A stretch of DNA of 64,000 nt from Comamonadaceae bacterium (GTDB lineage Bacteria > Pseudomonadota > Gammaproteobacteria > Burkholderiales > Burkholderiaceae_C), in the NCBI GenBank assembly GCA_947442105.1, contig CANEVH010000006.1, positions 1 to 64,000 on the forward strand, read 5' to 3'. Positions 7,460 through 18,329 of the stretch are shown piece by piece. A model generated the notes under the pieces. That model ran no database searches and was not told where the DNA came from. It worked only from the letters and a program-made list of their open reading frames with translations. A program made the position numbers and the translations under genes. Every line of letters starts with the position of its first letter. Within the stretch, counting starts at the first letter, position 1.

Positions 7460-9646
7460 ATGACAGCAACGCGTATTTCCGTCACGGCCTGCACTGCGGC
7501 GCCCGACTCGCCCGTGGGCGCAGCGGCCTTGCTCCCGCGCGGCGCACGGCCACACCTGCACCTAAACCTGCACCTACACCTGCAACTTGGCCGCTTACTG
7601 GCAGGCGCGCTGCTGCTTGGCGCTGCGGCCACCAGCGCCCGCCTGGCCTGGGCGCAAATGGCCCCTGCCAGCGCACCCCCAGCGACTACCACCAACGCGG
7701 CGCCCAAGCCCGGCGAGCCCATTACCCTGAACTTCACCAACGCCGAGATCGAGGCCGTGGCGCGCACCATAGGCCTGCTCTCGGGCATGAATGTGGTGGT
7801 GGACCCGCGCGTCAAAGGCACCATCACCTTGGTGACCGAAAAGCCGGTAAGCCGCAGCGTGGCCATGGCGCAGTTTTTGACCAGCTTGCGCTTGCAGGGC
7901 TTCACCATGGTGGAGTCGGCGGGCTTGTTCAAGGTGGTGCCCGAGGCCGACGCCAAGCTGCAAACCAGCGCGGTAGAAACCAGCGACAGCGCGCCCAAGG
8001 GCGCGGCGGGCGGCCAGATCGTGACGCAAATTTTTAGGCTCAATTTTGAGTCGGCCAACAACCTGGTCGCCGTGCTGCGGCCCTTAATCAGCCCCAACAA
8101 CACCATCAATGCCAACCCCGGCAACAACTCGCTGGTGATCACCGACTACGCCGACAACCTGCGCCGCATTGCCCGCATCATTGCCGCCATGGACGTGTCC
8201 AACGCCACCGAGGTGGAAGTACTCGAACTGAAAAACGCGATTGCGGTAGACCTGGCGCCGCTGGTGCTTAAGCTGCTGGACGCCACCAGCACCAGCACCG
8301 GTGCAACAGCAGGCGCCGCCGACACGGGCTTCAAAACCACCGTCATTGCCGAGCCGCGCAGCAACACGCTGATAGTGCGTGCGGCCAACCCGGCGCGCGT
8401 GGCGCTGGTCAAATCATTGGTGGAAAAGCTGGACCAGCCCTCCAACAAGGGCAATGGCGAACTGGGCAATCTCCACGTGGTGTACCTGAAAAACGCCGAT
8501 GCCACCAAGCTCGCTGCCACGCTGCGCGCCGCGCTCAGTGGCGCCGCCGTCAGCCCCAGCACCGGTGCCGCTACCGGCACGCCAGGCGGCACCACGTCCA
8601 CACCTGCGGTCACCTCGGGTGGCCAGGTGCAGGCCGACACGGCCACCAATTCGCTGATCATCACAGCGCCCGACCCGCAGTACCGCCAGTTGCGCGAAGT
8701 GATTGAGCGCTTGGACGCGCGCCGGGCCCAGGTCTATGTGGAGAGCCTGATTGCCGAAGTCAGCGCCGACCGCGCGGCTGAGTTTGGCGTGCAGTGGCAA
8801 AGTGCGGCAGGCAACGCGGGCGACAGCGTGATCGGGCTTTTGGGCACCAACTTTGGCGTCGGCGGTAAGAACATCATCAGCCTGGCCACCGGCGCCGCAG
8901 CGGGCACCGTGACCCCAGCGGCGGGCCTGAACATTGGCGCGGCCAAGCAAACCAACGGCGTGTATGTGCTGGGCTTTTTGGCGCGCTTTTTAGAAACCAG
9001 CGGCGCAGGCAACGTGCTGTCCACGCCCAATTTGCTCACCCTGGACAACGAAGAGGCCAAGATTGTGATCGGCCAAAACGTGCCCTTTATTACCGGCCAG
9101 TTCACCAACACCAACGCGGGCAACGGCGCGGTCAACCCCTTCCAAACCATTGAGCGCAAAGACGTGGGCCTCACACTCAAGGTCAAACCGCAGATCAGCG
9201 AAAACGGCACCGTCAAACTCACCATCTTCCAGGAGGTTTCGAGTGTGGACGCCGCCACCATCAGTTCCGCCAATGGTCCGACCACCAACAAGCGCACCAT
9301 TGAATCCAATGTGCTGGTAGAGGACGGCTCGGTGGTGGTGCTGGGCGGCTTGTTGCAAGACGACTACTCCGGCAGCAACGACAAGGTGCCGGGTCTGGCC
9401 GATGTGCCGTTTTTTGGCAACCTGTTTAAAAGCGAGTCGCGCAAGCGCAAAAAGACCAACCTGATGGTGTTTTTGCGCCCCGTGGTGGTGCGCGACGCGG
9501 CTGCGTCGGACCGTTTGTCGGTGGACCGCTACGAACAAATGCGCTTAGGGCTAAAAGACGCCCAGCCGGTGCCCAGCGAAATCGTGCCAGTCAACGAATC
9601 TGCCACCCTGCCCGAGCTGGCTGCCAAGCCCGCGGTGAAAAAATAA
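7460..9646 (+). CDS. gspD: Type II secretion outer-membrane secretin GspD
   Basis: The 728-residue secretin forms the outer-membrane export channel. An unusually long N-terminal extension (about 45 residues with a [12 protein letters not shown] repeat) precedes the signal peptide ([20 protein letters not shown]). The N0 domain ([18 protein letters not shown]...) and N1-N3 repeats follow, with Ala/Thr/Gly-rich loops. The secretin core contains [21 protein letters not shown] and [14 protein letters not shown] later start after the His/Leu repeat is possible. It lies 6 bp after gspN and 1 bp before gspE. Confidence 0.95.
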   Translation: MTATRISVTACTAAPDSPVGAAALLPRGARPHLHLNLHLHLQLGRLLAGALLLGAAATSARLAWAQMAPASAPPATTTNAAPKPGEPITLNFTNAEIEAVARTIGLLSGMNVVVDPRVKGTITLVTEKPVSRSVAMAQFLTSLRLQGFTMVESAGLFKVVPEADAKLQTSAVETSDSAPKGAAGGQIVTQIFRLNFESANNLVAVLRPLISPNNTINANPGNNSLVITDYADNLRRIARIIAAMDVSNATEVEVLELKNAIAVDLAPLVLKLLDATSTSTGATAGAADTGFKTTVIAEPRSNTLIVRAANPARVALVKSLVEKLDQPSNKGNGELGNLHVVYLKNADATKLAATLRAALSGAAVSPSTGAATGTPGGTTSTPAVTSGGQVQADTATNSLIITAPDPQYRQLREVIERLDARRAQVYVESLIAEVSADRAAEFGVQWQSAAGNAGDSVIGLLGTNFGVGGKNIISLATGAAAGTVTPAAGLNIGAAKQTNGVYVLGFLARFLETSGAGNVLSTPNLLTLDNEEAKIVIGQNVPFITGQFTNTNAGNGAVNPFQTIERKDVGLTLKVKPQISENGTVKLTIFQEVSSVDAATISSANGPTTNKRTIESNVLVEDGSVVVLGGLLQDDYSGSNDKVPGLADVPFFGNLFKSESRKRKKTNLMVFLRPVVVRDAAASDRLSVDRYEQMRLGLKDAQPVPSEIVPVNESATLPELAAKPAVKK

Positions 9647-9647
9647 G

Positions 9648-11036
<1,389 letters not shown>

Positions 11037-11052
11037 GCTTCAGAACCGCACC

Positions 11053-12276
11053 ATGCCCGCCTACGCCTTTGAAGCCCTGACTGCCGACGGCCAAATGCGC
11101 CGGGGCACGGTGGAAGCCGACTCGGCCAAAGCCGCGCGTACCCAGTTACGCGCGCAGGCGCTGGTGCCACTCAAGATGGAACCGGTGGCCTCAAGCGCCC
11201 AAGGCGAGGGTGCCGGAGGCACGGGCTGGTTTCGCCGCCGCGTGTTCAACGCCAACGCTTTAAGCGTGTGGACGCGCCAGCTGGCCAGCCTGGTGGTCTC
11301 GGGCCTGCCGCTGGAGCGGGCGCTGGCCTCGCTGAGCACCGAAGCCGAGCGCGAAACCGAACGCAATCTGGTGGCCGACCTGCGCGCTGAGGTCAACAGC
11401 GGCAGCACCTTCGCCAAAGCGCTGGGGCGCCATCCGGGCGAGTTCTCGGGCATTTTTGTGGCGGTGGTGGGTGCGGGCGAGCAAAGCGGCAGCTTGGGCA
11501 CTGTGCTGGAGCACCTGGCCGATGACCTAGAGGACCAGCAGGCCCTGAACGCCAAGCTGCTGGGCGCCGCGCTGTACCCCGCCATCGTCAGCCTGGTGGC
11601 GCTGTGTATTGTGATTTTTTTGGTCACCTACGTGGTGCCCCAAGTGGCCAGCGTGTTTGCGGGCAGCAAGCGGGCCTTGCCCCTGCTCACGGTGCTGATG
11701 CTGGGCGTGAGCAGCTTTGTGCGCAGCTACGGCTGGCTGCTGCTGCTGCTTACCGTGGGCGGTGTAGTGGGGCTGCGCCTGGCGCTGCGCGCGCCCGCGC
11801 TGCGCTACCAGTTTGATGCGGCTTGGCTGGGCATTCCGGTGGTAGGCAAGCTCTCGCGCAGCTTTAACACCGCGCGATTTGCCAGCACGCTGGCCATGCT
11901 CTCGGGCGCCGGGGTGCCCATCCTCAAAGCACTGCAAGCCGCTGCCGACACCCTGAGCAACCAGGCCATGCGCCAGGACGCGCAAGACGCGCTGGTGGCG
12001 GTGCGCGAAGGCGCGCCCCTGGCCTCGGCGCTGGCGCAAAAAAAGCGGTTTCCAGTCCTGCTGTCCATGTTTGCGCGTTTGGGCGAACAAACCGGGCAGC
12101 TGCCGCTGATGCTGCAGCGCGCCGCAAATCAGCTCAGCACCGAAGTGCAGCGCCGCGCCATGGGCCTGGCCACGCTGCTCGAACCGCTCTTGATCGTGGC
12201 CATGGGCCTGATCGTGATGCTGATTGTGCTGGCCGTGCTGCTGCCGATTATTGAGATGAACCAGCTGGTGAAGTAG
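11053..12276 (+). CDS. gspF: Type II secretion inner-membrane platform protein GspF
   Basis: A polytopic platform protein of 407 residues with two T2SSF repeats. The first carries LSVWTRQLASLVVSGLPLERAL and GEFSGIFVAVVGAGEQSG; the second carries FASTLAMLSGAGVPILKAL and FARLGEQTGQLPLML. Membrane segments are near 170-190, 220-240 and 375-400. Its last 29 bp overlap the convergent SulP gene. A decayed copy of codons corresponding to 11881-12067 is found at 18093-18278. Confidence 0.95.
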   Translation: MPAYAFEALTADGQMRRGTVEADSAKAARTQLRAQALVPLKMEPVASSAQGEGAGGTGWFRRRVFNANALSVWTRQLASLVVSGLPLERALASLSTEAERETERNLVADLRAEVNSGSTFAKALGRHPGEFSGIFVAVVGAGEQSGSLGTVLEHLADDLEDQQALNAKLLGAALYPAIVSLVALCIVIFLVTYVVPQVASVFAGSKRALPLLTVLMLGVSSFVRSYGWLLLLLTVGGVVGLRLALRAPALRYQFDAAWLGIPVVGKLSRSFNTARFASTLAMLSGAGVPILKALQAAADTLSNQAMRQDAQDALVAVREGAPLASALAQKKRFPVLLSMFARLGEQTGQLPLMLQRAANQLSTEVQRRAMGLATLLEPLLIVAMGLIVMLIVLAVLLPIIEMNQLVK

Positions 12277-14032
12277 GCGGTGGGGAGGTAGGCGAACACG
12301 CCAAGGGGATGACTTCGGGGGTGAGCGCCTCAATGGCTTGGTAGTTGGTCAAAAACACGCGGCCATGCACGTGTTGAAAAAACGCGGTGGTGCCCAGTTT
12401 GTCCATCACCGGTCCTTTGATTTCCGAGAAATGCAGGGCGATGCCAGCGTCTTTCAATCGACTTGCAATGGCCTCCAGGCTCTCCAAAGCACTGGCGTCA
12501 ATGTCGTTCACGGCCGAGCACTGCAGCAGCACGTGCTCTAAGCCTGGCCGGGCCGCCACCTCAGCGTTGATGCGGTCTTCCACCCCGCGTGCATTGGCAA
12601 AGAACAGGCTGGCGTCCACCCGCAGGCACACCAAATGGGGGTTCACCAGCACCTCGTGTCGCAGCACATTGCGAAAGTGTTCGGTGCCGGGCACCAAGCC
12701 CACCGTGGCAATATGGGGTCGGCTGGCCCGGAACAAAAACAGCGCCAAGGACACCACCACGCCCATGACCAAACCCTGTTCCACGCCCACCAACAAGGTG
12801 GCCAGCAGGGTGGTGAGCACCGCAATAAAGTCCAGTTTGGAAAACCACCAGGTGGACTTCAAGATGCCAAAGTCCACCAAGGACAAGACCGCCACGATGA
12901 TGGTGGCTGCCAATGTGGCTTGCGGCAGGTAGTACAAAGCCGGGGTTAAAAACAGCGAGGCCAAAGTAATGCCCACAGCGGTGTAAACACCCGCAGCCGG
13001 GGTGACTGCGCCTGCATCAAAGTTGACAACCGAACGGGCAAATCCCCCCGTGACCGGAAACCCACCGGTGAACGCAGCGGACAAATTACTGGCGCCGAGT
13101 GCCACCAACTCTTGGTCAGGCTCAATGCGCTGGCGGCGTTTAGCAGCCAAGGTTTGACCCACCGATACCGATTCAACAAAGCCCACCACGCTAATGAGCA
13201 GCGCTGGCACCCACAACTCTTGCCACAAGGCCAAGTCCCATAGCGGCGCGGTAAGCGGGGGCAGGCCCTGCGGCACTGTGCCCACCAGCTTCATGCCTTG
13301 GCCTTGCCAGTCCAGCGCCCAGGCCAATGCAGTGGTCAGGGCAATAGCGACCACGGGGCCCGCTTTGGCCAGCACATCGGCCAGCTTCGGCTTCAAGCCT
13401 GCGGTGAACAGCAAGGGCTTCAGACCCTTGCGGACCCAGAACAAAAATACCGTGGCGGCGATGCCCACACCCAGGGTGAGCAGGTGCAAGTTGGATGCTT
13501 GGTGCAAGAGCGAAAACAGCAGCTCAACAAAGTTGTGCCCTTCGGCCTTCACGCCCATCAGAGTTTTCATTTGGCTCAAGGCAATCAGCAAACCTGAGGC
13601 CGAAATAAAGCCTGAGATCACCGGGTGGCTTAAAAAATTGGCCAAGAAACCCAGTCGCAAAAACCCCATGATCAGCAGCATGCCGCCCGACAAAAACGCT
13701 AAAGTGATGGCCACTTGCCAATAAGCGTGGGTTCCCGCAGCCGCATGTTCAGCCACGGCGGCAGCAGTCATCAAAGACACCACGGCCACCGGCCCCACCG
13801 CCAAGACGCGGCTGCTGCCCAATACCGCATACAAAAGCAAGGGCGCAACGCTGGCGTACAAACCCACCTCAGGCGGCAGGCCCGCCAACAAGGCATAGGC
13901 CAAGCTTTGCGGAATCAACATGATGGTGACGATGAGTGCCGCCACCATATCGTTGGTAAAGCTTTCTCGGTTGTACTGGCGCCCCCACTCCAGCGCAGGG
14001 ATGGAGGGGAGCCAGCGTCGCAGGGCGGCCAT
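12248..14032 (-). CDS. SulP-family anion transporter with STAS domain
   Basis: A 594-residue secondary anion (sulfate-type) transporter. The N-terminal signature IVTIMLIPQSLAYALLAGLPPEVGLYASVAP is diagnostic for SulP; 10-14 membrane helices follow. A C-terminal STAS domain (about 455-575) contains VLLQCSAVNDIDASALESLEAI. It ends a leftward sulfide-linked operon, with its ATG sharing a base with the stop of the SQR fusion gene (TAATG), so it may export sulfite or sulfate made by persulfide oxidation. The substrate is inferred from context. Confidence 0.9.
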   Translation of the reverse strand: MAALRRWLPSIPALEWGRQYNRESFTNDMVAALIVTIMLIPQSLAYALLAGLPPEVGLYASVAPLLLYAVLGSSRVLAVGPVAVVSLMTAAAVAEHAAAGTHAYWQVAITLAFLSGGMLLIMGFLRLGFLANFLSHPVISGFISASGLLIALSQMKTLMGVKAEGHNFVELLFSLLHQASNLHLLTLGVGIAATVFLFWVRKGLKPLLFTAGLKPKLADVLAKAGPVVAIALTTALAWALDWQGQGMKLVGTVPQGLPPLTAPLWDLALWQELWVPALLISVVGFVESVSVGQTLAAKRRQRIEPDQELVALGASNLSAAFTGGFPVTGGFARSVVNFDAGAVTPAAGVYTAVGITLASLFLTPALYYLPQATLAATIIVAVLSLVDFGILKSTWWFSKLDFIAVLTTLLATLLVGVEQGLVMGVVVSLALFLFRASRPHIATVGLVPGTEHFRNVLRHEVLVNPHLVCLRVDASLFFANARGVEDRINAEVAARPGLEHVLLQCSAVNDIDASALESLEAIASRLKDAGIALHFSEIKGPVMDKLGTTAFFQHVHGRVFLTNYQAIEALTPEVIPLACSPTSPPPTSPAGSSQ

Positions 14033-15699
14033 TAGCCCACCATTTCAGGTTGCGCCAGCCATTCACGGCCTTTGAGCATGGCCTCCCAGTAAATCAGGGG
14101 CAATAGGCGCTCTTTCAGGAGCCAGGCCAATGCCGAGGGCTTGGTGCCGTCAATCAACCAGCTTGGAAAGCTGGGTGCCAGCTTGCCGCCATAGGTGAAC
14201 TCTGCCAACACAATCTTGCCGCGCTCGACTGTCAAGGGGCAGGAGCCATAGCCATCGTAGGTGGCCTCGCCTTGCAGTTGGCCGAGCGAGACCAATACAT
14301 TGTGGGCAAGCACGGGGGCTTGTTTTCTTACAGCCGCAGCAGTCTTGGCGTTGGGGGTGTTGGCTACATCGCCCAAAGCAAAGACATTGGCATAGCTTTT
14401 GTGGCGCAGTGAAGAGGGGTCCACATCCACCCAGCCGGCAGCGTCTGCCAGTGGGCTCACGCGCACAAAATCGGGGGCTTTTTGGGGCGGCACCACGTGG
14501 ATCATGTCGAAGTCGCGCACCACTTTCTCTTTGCTCCCATCGGCCAAGGTTTTCATAAAAGTCGCCTTGTGTGCCGGACCGTCCACAGACGCCAAGGTTT
14601 CGCCAAAGTTCAGACCGATGCGGTATTTCTTGACGTATTCCATCAGGGCTGGCACATAGTCGGCCACGCCAAACAACACGGCCCCGGCATTGCAAAACTG
14701 GATGTCGATGTGGTTCAAGTCGCCTTGGCGGGTCCAGTGGTCGGCTGACAAGTACATGGCTTTTTGCGGCGCACCCGCGCACTTAATGGGCATAGGCGGC
14801 TGGTTGAACAGGGCTTTGCCATCTTTGAGCTTTTGCACCAACTCCCAGGTGTACGGGGCTAAGTCAAAGCGGTAATTGGAAGTAACACCATTGCGGCCCA
14901 GCGTTTCGTTCAAGCCTTCAATGCTTTGCCAGTCCAGCTTCAGGCCGGGGCAAACCACCAGTTGCTTGTACTTGACGACACGGCAGCCTTCCAAAATGAC
15001 TTGGCTGTTGTCAGGCTCAAAAGCGGCCACGGCGGCCTTGATCCAAGCCACCCCTGTGGGAATGACGGACGCCATGGTGCGGGCGGTTGATGCCGCTTCA
15101 AAAATGCCGCCACCCACCATGGTCCAACCGGGTTGGTAAAAGTGCGCATCTGCGGGGTCGATGATGGCAATGTCCAGTTGCGGGCTGCGTTGCAGCAAGC
15201 TGGCCGCCACCGAAATGCCTGCCGAGCCACCGCCGACGATGAGCACATCGTGGCTGGCGTCTGCTTGGTGCGCGGGGGTTTTGCCGCCGTTGGCAATGCG
15301 CTGCACCAAGGCCTTCAAGTCAAAACCCACCTTTTTCGAGGCTTCCAAAATCTGCGGCAAAGGGGTGATGCCTGCTTGCGACAACGCCCACATGGTGGTG
15401 GAGCGCATGCCGGTGCGGCAGTAAGCCAACACAGGGCCTGGCAGGGTGGCCAGCAGTTCACCAAAGGTCTTGCCGTCAGCATCGCTGACTTTGCCTGCAT
15501 CGGCTGGCAAGTAGCGCATTTGCATACCCAGCGTCAAAGCTGCTTGTTCCATTTCTTTGAAGCTGGGTTGGTCTGGACCTTCACCATCAGGGCGGTTGCA
15601 AATGATGGCCTTGAAACCCATCTGCGCCACGGCCTCCAGTTCGGCGACCAAGATTTGTGGCGTGATCGACAGATGGGGCGTGAGTGCTTTGATGTCCAT
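14032..15699 (-). CDS. DUF442 phosphatase-like domain fused to sulfide:quinone oxidoreductase-like flavoprotein
   Basis: ATG at 15699 is chosen over an upstream TTG at 15714 because the spacing to TGATTGGA is better; this gives 555 residues. Residues 1-135 form a DUF442 (TIGR01244-type) domain with a cysteine loop YCRTGMRS (C94), as in proteins that accompany persulfide dioxygenases. Residues about 150-555 form an FAD-dependent SQR-like domain: VLIVGGGSAG dinucleotide fold, VVCPGL and KCAGAPQKAMYL cysteine motifs like SQOR-type (type II) enzymes, and a C-terminal FALGDVANTPNAKTAAA segment. It likely oxidises sulfide to persulfide at the membrane, feeding the dioxygenase at 17072. Confidence 0.88.
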   Translation of the reverse strand: MDIKALTPHLSITPQILVAELEAVAQMGFKAIICNRPDGEGPDQPSFKEMEQAALTLGMQMRYLPADAGKVSDADGKTFGELLATLPGPVLAYCRTGMRSTTMWALSQAGITPLPQILEASKKVGFDLKALVQRIANGGKTPAHQADASHDVLIVGGGSAGISVAASLLQRSPQLDIAIIDPADAHFYQPGWTMVGGGIFEAASTARTMASVIPTGVAWIKAAVAAFEPDNSQVILEGCRVVKYKQLVVCPGLKLDWQSIEGLNETLGRNGVTSNYRFDLAPYTWELVQKLKDGKALFNQPPMPIKCAGAPQKAMYLSADHWTRQGDLNHIDIQFCNAGAVLFGVADYVPALMEYVKKYRIGLNFGETLASVDGPAHKATFMKTLADGSKEKVVRDFDMIHVVPPQKAPDFVRVSPLADAAGWVDVDPSSLRHKSYANVFALGDVANTPNAKTAAAVRKQAPVLAHNVLVSLGQLQGEATYDGYGSCPLTVERGKIVLAEFTYGGKLAPSFPSWLIDGTKPSALAWLLKERLLPLIYWEAMLKGREWLAQPEMVG

Positions 15700-15722
15700 G
15701 ATGATTCCAATCAATGAGGTTT

Positions 15723-16187
15723 TCAGGCGGGGTTGACTTTGGCTTTGCGGGGGGCGTGGACAAAACGGTCCATCAATTCAAAACCCAACATGCCAACCAA
15801 CATGGCGAGGACAAACACCAAGGCTTTAGGTTGACCATCTGCCATCGACACCAGGGCGGGGCCAGGGCAAAAACCCGCCAAGCCCCAGCCAGCGCCAAAC
15901 ATCAAACTACCGATGACCAGTTTCTTGTCGATGTCTGTGTTGGTCGGGAAACGTAAGACGCCGCCCAAAAAAGTGGTGGTGCGTTTTTTGGCGATGGCGA
16001 AGGCAAACAAGCCGACCATGATGGCGCCGCCCATCACCAAAGCCAGTGAAGGGTCCCAACTGCCAAACAAATCGAGGAAGCCAATGACTTTGCTGGGATC
16101 GGTCATGCCTGAGAGCATCAAACCTAGGCCAAACAACAGGCCGACGATGAATTCAACGATGTGATGGATATGGTTTTTTTGAATCAT
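15723..16187 (-). CDS. YeeE/YedE-family membrane protein (DUF6691 half)
   Basis: The frame is open upstream to 16367, but the start is ATG 16187, with TAAGGA just before it, giving 154 residues. Four to five membrane segments and the motif GLAGFCPGPALVS mark the second half of split YeeE/YedE transporters, which import thiosulfate or related sulfur species in the TsuA family. The first half is encoded by the next gene upstream (16198-16641). The pair commonly sits with BigR and persulfide dioxygenase genes. Confidence 0.88.
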   Translation of the reverse strand: MIQKNHIHHIVEFIVGLLFGLGLMLSGMTDPSKVIGFLDLFGSWDPSLALVMGGAIMVGLFAFAIAKKRTTTFLGGVLRFPTNTDIDKKLVIGSLMFGAGWGLAGFCPGPALVSMADGQPKALVFVLAMLVGMLGFELMDRFVHAPRKAKVNPA

Positions 16188-16197
16188 GATTTTTTCC

Positions 16198-16641
16198 TTA
16201 AATGATGGCGAGGTGACGCATGACATAGACCATGGCAAAGCCAGTACCCATGAAAGACAGAGTAGCGACCAATGAACGTGGAGACAAGCGGGACAGGCCG
16301 CACACGCCATGGCCGCTGGTGCAACCGGAGGCATAGCGGGTGCCAATGCCCACCAGCAAGCCGGCAATGACCACCATCATGTCGGTCGCGTCAATGCGGG
16401 CTGCGGTGATGTACGGGGCGGGCACTACAGCGTGAAACACCGTGGGTGCGACGAACAAACCCAACAAGAAAGATATGCGCCAAAAGGTATCCCCGAGCTT
16501 GGGTGGCATCAAGCCGCCCAAAATGCCGCTAATGCCCAAAATGCGTCCGTTGATCAAGATGAAGACAGCCGAGGCCACCCCCAAAATAATGCCGCCCGTC
16601 AGGGATGCAAAAGGTGTGAAATGTGCCCAATCGATGTTCAT
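16198..16641 (-). CDS. YeeE/YedE-family membrane protein (first half)
   Basis: ATG 16641, with AGGAGACA upstream, gives 147 residues; its first four bases overlap the arsR-type regulator stop. It contains [12 protein letters not shown] and the cysteine motif [21 protein letters not shown], which in YeeE/TsuA-type proteins carries sulfur through the membrane. With the downstream gene it forms a split two-subunit transporter. The transported sulfur species is not determined by sequence. Confidence 0.9.
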   Translation of the reverse strand: MNIDWAHFTPFASLTGGIILGVASAVFILINGRILGISGILGGLMPPKLGDTFWRISFLLGLFVAPTVFHAVVPAPYITAARIDATDMMVVIAGLLVGIGTRYASGCTSGHGVCGLSRLSPRSLVATLSFMGTGFAMVYVMRHLAII

Positions 16642-16967
16642 GAGTTGTCTCCTGTTTGTGGTTCGCAAAATTGCTCAAATAAAACGGTCATCACCGCCAG
16701 CGCTTGCGGGCTGGCGATTTGGTAGTAGATGTTTTTGCCCTCACGGCGGGTGGTGACCAGCGCTTCGTCACGCAAAACCGTGAGCTGTTGTGACAAAGTG
16801 GGTTGCACGATGCCCAAACTTGCTTCCAACTCGCCTACACGCTTTTCGCCTTGGGACAGCTGACACAGCAGCATCAGGCGGTCGGGGTTGGAGAGCACTT
16901 TCATCAGGCGGCAGGCATTGCCGGCTGCGGTTTGCATTTTTTCAAGGTCGAGTGTGGTGGTATCCAT
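16638..16967 (-). CDS. bigR: ArsR-family persulfide-responsive repressor (BigR/SqrR type)
   Basis: A 109-residue winged-helix repressor. The recognition region VGELEASLGIVQPTLSQQLTVLRDEALVTTRREGKNIYY is typical ArsR. Two cysteines, C35 (LLCQLS) and C101 (EQFCEP), are 66 residues apart, the same separation as the redox pair in BigR (C42/C108 as recalled), whose disulfide or tetrasulfide relieves repression. It heads the leftward sulfide operon and should bind the shared operator at 17006-17040. Its ATG is preceded by a run of eight C (coding strand) with no Shine-Dalgarno, so translation initiation may be weak. Confidence 0.9.
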   Translation of the reverse strand: MDTTTLDLEKMQTAAGNACRLMKVLSNPDRLMLLCQLSQGEKRVGELEASLGIVQPTLSQQLTVLRDEALVTTRREGKNIYYQIASPQALAVMTVLFEQFCEPQTGDNS

Positions 16968-17005
16968 AGAGGGGGGGGTCCGGCTTTTTTGGTGGAAGTT
17001 GGAAA

Positions 17006-17040
17006 ATTATATTGACAAATATATTATGCGCCAATATACT
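17006..17040. promoter_or_regulatory. Face-to-face overlapping divergent promoters with palindromic operator
   Basis: Rightward promoter: TTGACA (17012-17017), 17-bp spacer, TATACT (17035-17040), for the persulfide dioxygenase. Leftward promoter: TTGGCG (17034-17029), 17-bp spacer, TATAAT (17011-17006), for the ArsR operon. Each -35 touches the other promoter's -10, so both occupy the same 35 bp. The segment carries TATATTG/CAATATA inverted arms (17008-17014 and 17032-17038) and a central AATATATT. One bound repressor dimer pair would shut both directions, as expected for BigR autoregulation. Confidence 0.8.
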
Positions 17041-17071
17041 ATCACCAACTTAATTAACCAGGAGTTTTTTG

Positions 17072-17947
17072 ATGACTGCAAGCACTGCCAACCCACGCGT
17101 TCACGGAATTTTTGACCCAGCCACTTGGACCGTCACCTATGTGGTCTACGAAAAACCCGGTTCGGCGTGCGCCATCATTGATTCGGTGTTGGACTACGAC
17201 CCCAAGTCCGGCCGCACCAGCCACAATTCAGCGGACAAGGTGATCGCATTTGTCAAAGCCAACGATCTGAAGGTGGAATGGATTTTGGAAACCCATGCCC
17301 ACGCCGACCACCTGAGCGCCGCACCCTACCTCAAGCAGCACTTGGGCGGCAAAACTGCCATTGGCGACCACATAGGCGGCGTGCAAAAAGTGTTCAAAGG
17401 CATTTTCAACATGGAAGCCAGCTTCAAACCCGACGGCTCACAGTTCGACCACCTGTTTGCCCAGGGCGACGCTATTTCTGTGGGCGGCCTCAGCGGCCAC
17501 GCCCTGTACGTGCCTGGCCATACGCCGGCCTGTGTGGCCTACCAGTTTGGCGACGCGGTGTTTGTGGGGGACACCCTGTTCATGCCCGATGTGGGCACCG
17601 CGCGCTGCGACTTTCCCGGTGGCGACGCCAAAACCTTGTATGCATCCACACGCAAAATTTTGAGCTTGCCGCCTGCGACCCGCTTGTTCATGTGCCACGA
17701 CTATCCGCCCAATGGCCGCCCCGTGAACTTTGAGACGACGGTGGCCGAGCAAAAAGCCAAAAACATCCATGTGCACGACGGCGTGAGCGAAGCCGATTTT
17801 GTAGCGATGCGCACCCAGCGCGACGCCACCCTGGAAATGCCGGTGCTCATCCTGCCTGCGGTGCAAATCAACATCCGCGCTGGCGAGTTGCCACCCAAGG
17901 AAGACAACGGCGTCTCTTACGTCAAGATTCCGTTGAACGCCCTTTGA
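17072..17947 (+). CDS. blh: Persulfide dioxygenase, Blh/ETHE1-like metallo-beta-lactamase fold
   Basis: ATG 17072 follows CCAGGAG (17058-17064) and gives 291 residues. The metallo-beta-lactamase motif HAHADHL (H75, H77, D79, H80) plus later YVPGHTPAC, FVGDTLF, DVGTARCDFPGG and CHDYPP segments match glutathione-persulfide dioxygenases, which oxidise persulfides from SQR to sulfite with a mononuclear iron. The length fits the bacterial Blh group. It is divergent from the BigR operon and shares its operator. Confidence 0.92.
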   Translation: MTASTANPRVHGIFDPATWTVTYVVYEKPGSACAIIDSVLDYDPKSGRTSHNSADKVIAFVKANDLKVEWILETHAHADHLSAAPYLKQHLGGKTAIGDHIGGVQKVFKGIFNMEASFKPDGSQFDHLFAQGDAISVGGLSGHALYVPGHTPACVAYQFGDAVFVGDTLFMPDVGTARCDFPGGDAKTLYASTRKILSLPPATRLFMCHDYPPNGRPVNFETTVAEQKAKNIHVHDGVSEADFVAMRTQRDATLEMPVLILPAVQINIRAGELPPKEDNGVSYVKIPLNAL

Positions 17948-17965
17948 ACACTCTGTGAACACCCC

Positions 17966-18092
17966 ATGAATACCAACACCCTGCATTTGGTGTGCCCCCA
18001 TTGCAAGGCCACCAACCGCGTGCCGTCTGACAAATTGCAAGCCGAGCTTGGCTGCGGCCAATGGCACGGCGCATTGCTCAGCGCGCAGCCCG
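17966..18092 (+). pseudogene. trxC: Truncated thioredoxin 2 (trxC) start
   Basis: From ATG 17966 the frame reads MNTNTLHLVCPHCKATNRVP..., the zinc-ribbon N-terminus of TrxC. The second zinc pair is broken (CGQW where CGxC is expected) and the thioredoxin domain with WCGPC is absent. At about 18093 the sequence switches to a decayed gspF segment. It lies 18 bp after the persulfide dioxygenase gene, where an intact trxC could once have been part of the oxidative sulfur locus. Confidence 0.75.
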
Positions 18093-18278
18093 GCCAGCAC
18101 CTGGACCCTGCTTGCAGGCGGCGGGGTGTCCGTCCTCAAAGCACTGCAAGCCGCTGCCGGCAGCCTAAGCAACCTGGCCATGCGCCAGGACGCGCAAGGC
18201 CCACTGTTGGCTAAGCGCGAAGGCGCGCCCCTGGCCTAGGTGCTGGCGCAAAAAAGCGCTCCCGGCTCTGCTGTCCAG
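18093..18278 (+). pseudogene. Decayed fragment of gspF
   Basis: This segment aligns with gspF 11881-12067: the translation contains VLKALQAAAGSLSNLAMRQDAQGPLLAKREGAPLA, against gspF ILKALQAAADTLSNQAMRQDAQDALVAVREGAPLA. A TAG replaces the TCG codon after the last shared Ala, and the copy ends near CTGCTGTCC. It has no start of its own and is joined to the truncated trxC. It appears to be a relic of an ectopic duplication or gene-conversion event. Confidence 0.85.
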
Positions 18279-18329
18279 CGCAACTTGCGGAGACTTTTAT
18301 GCAAGGGATCAGAAATCTCAAAATTTCGA

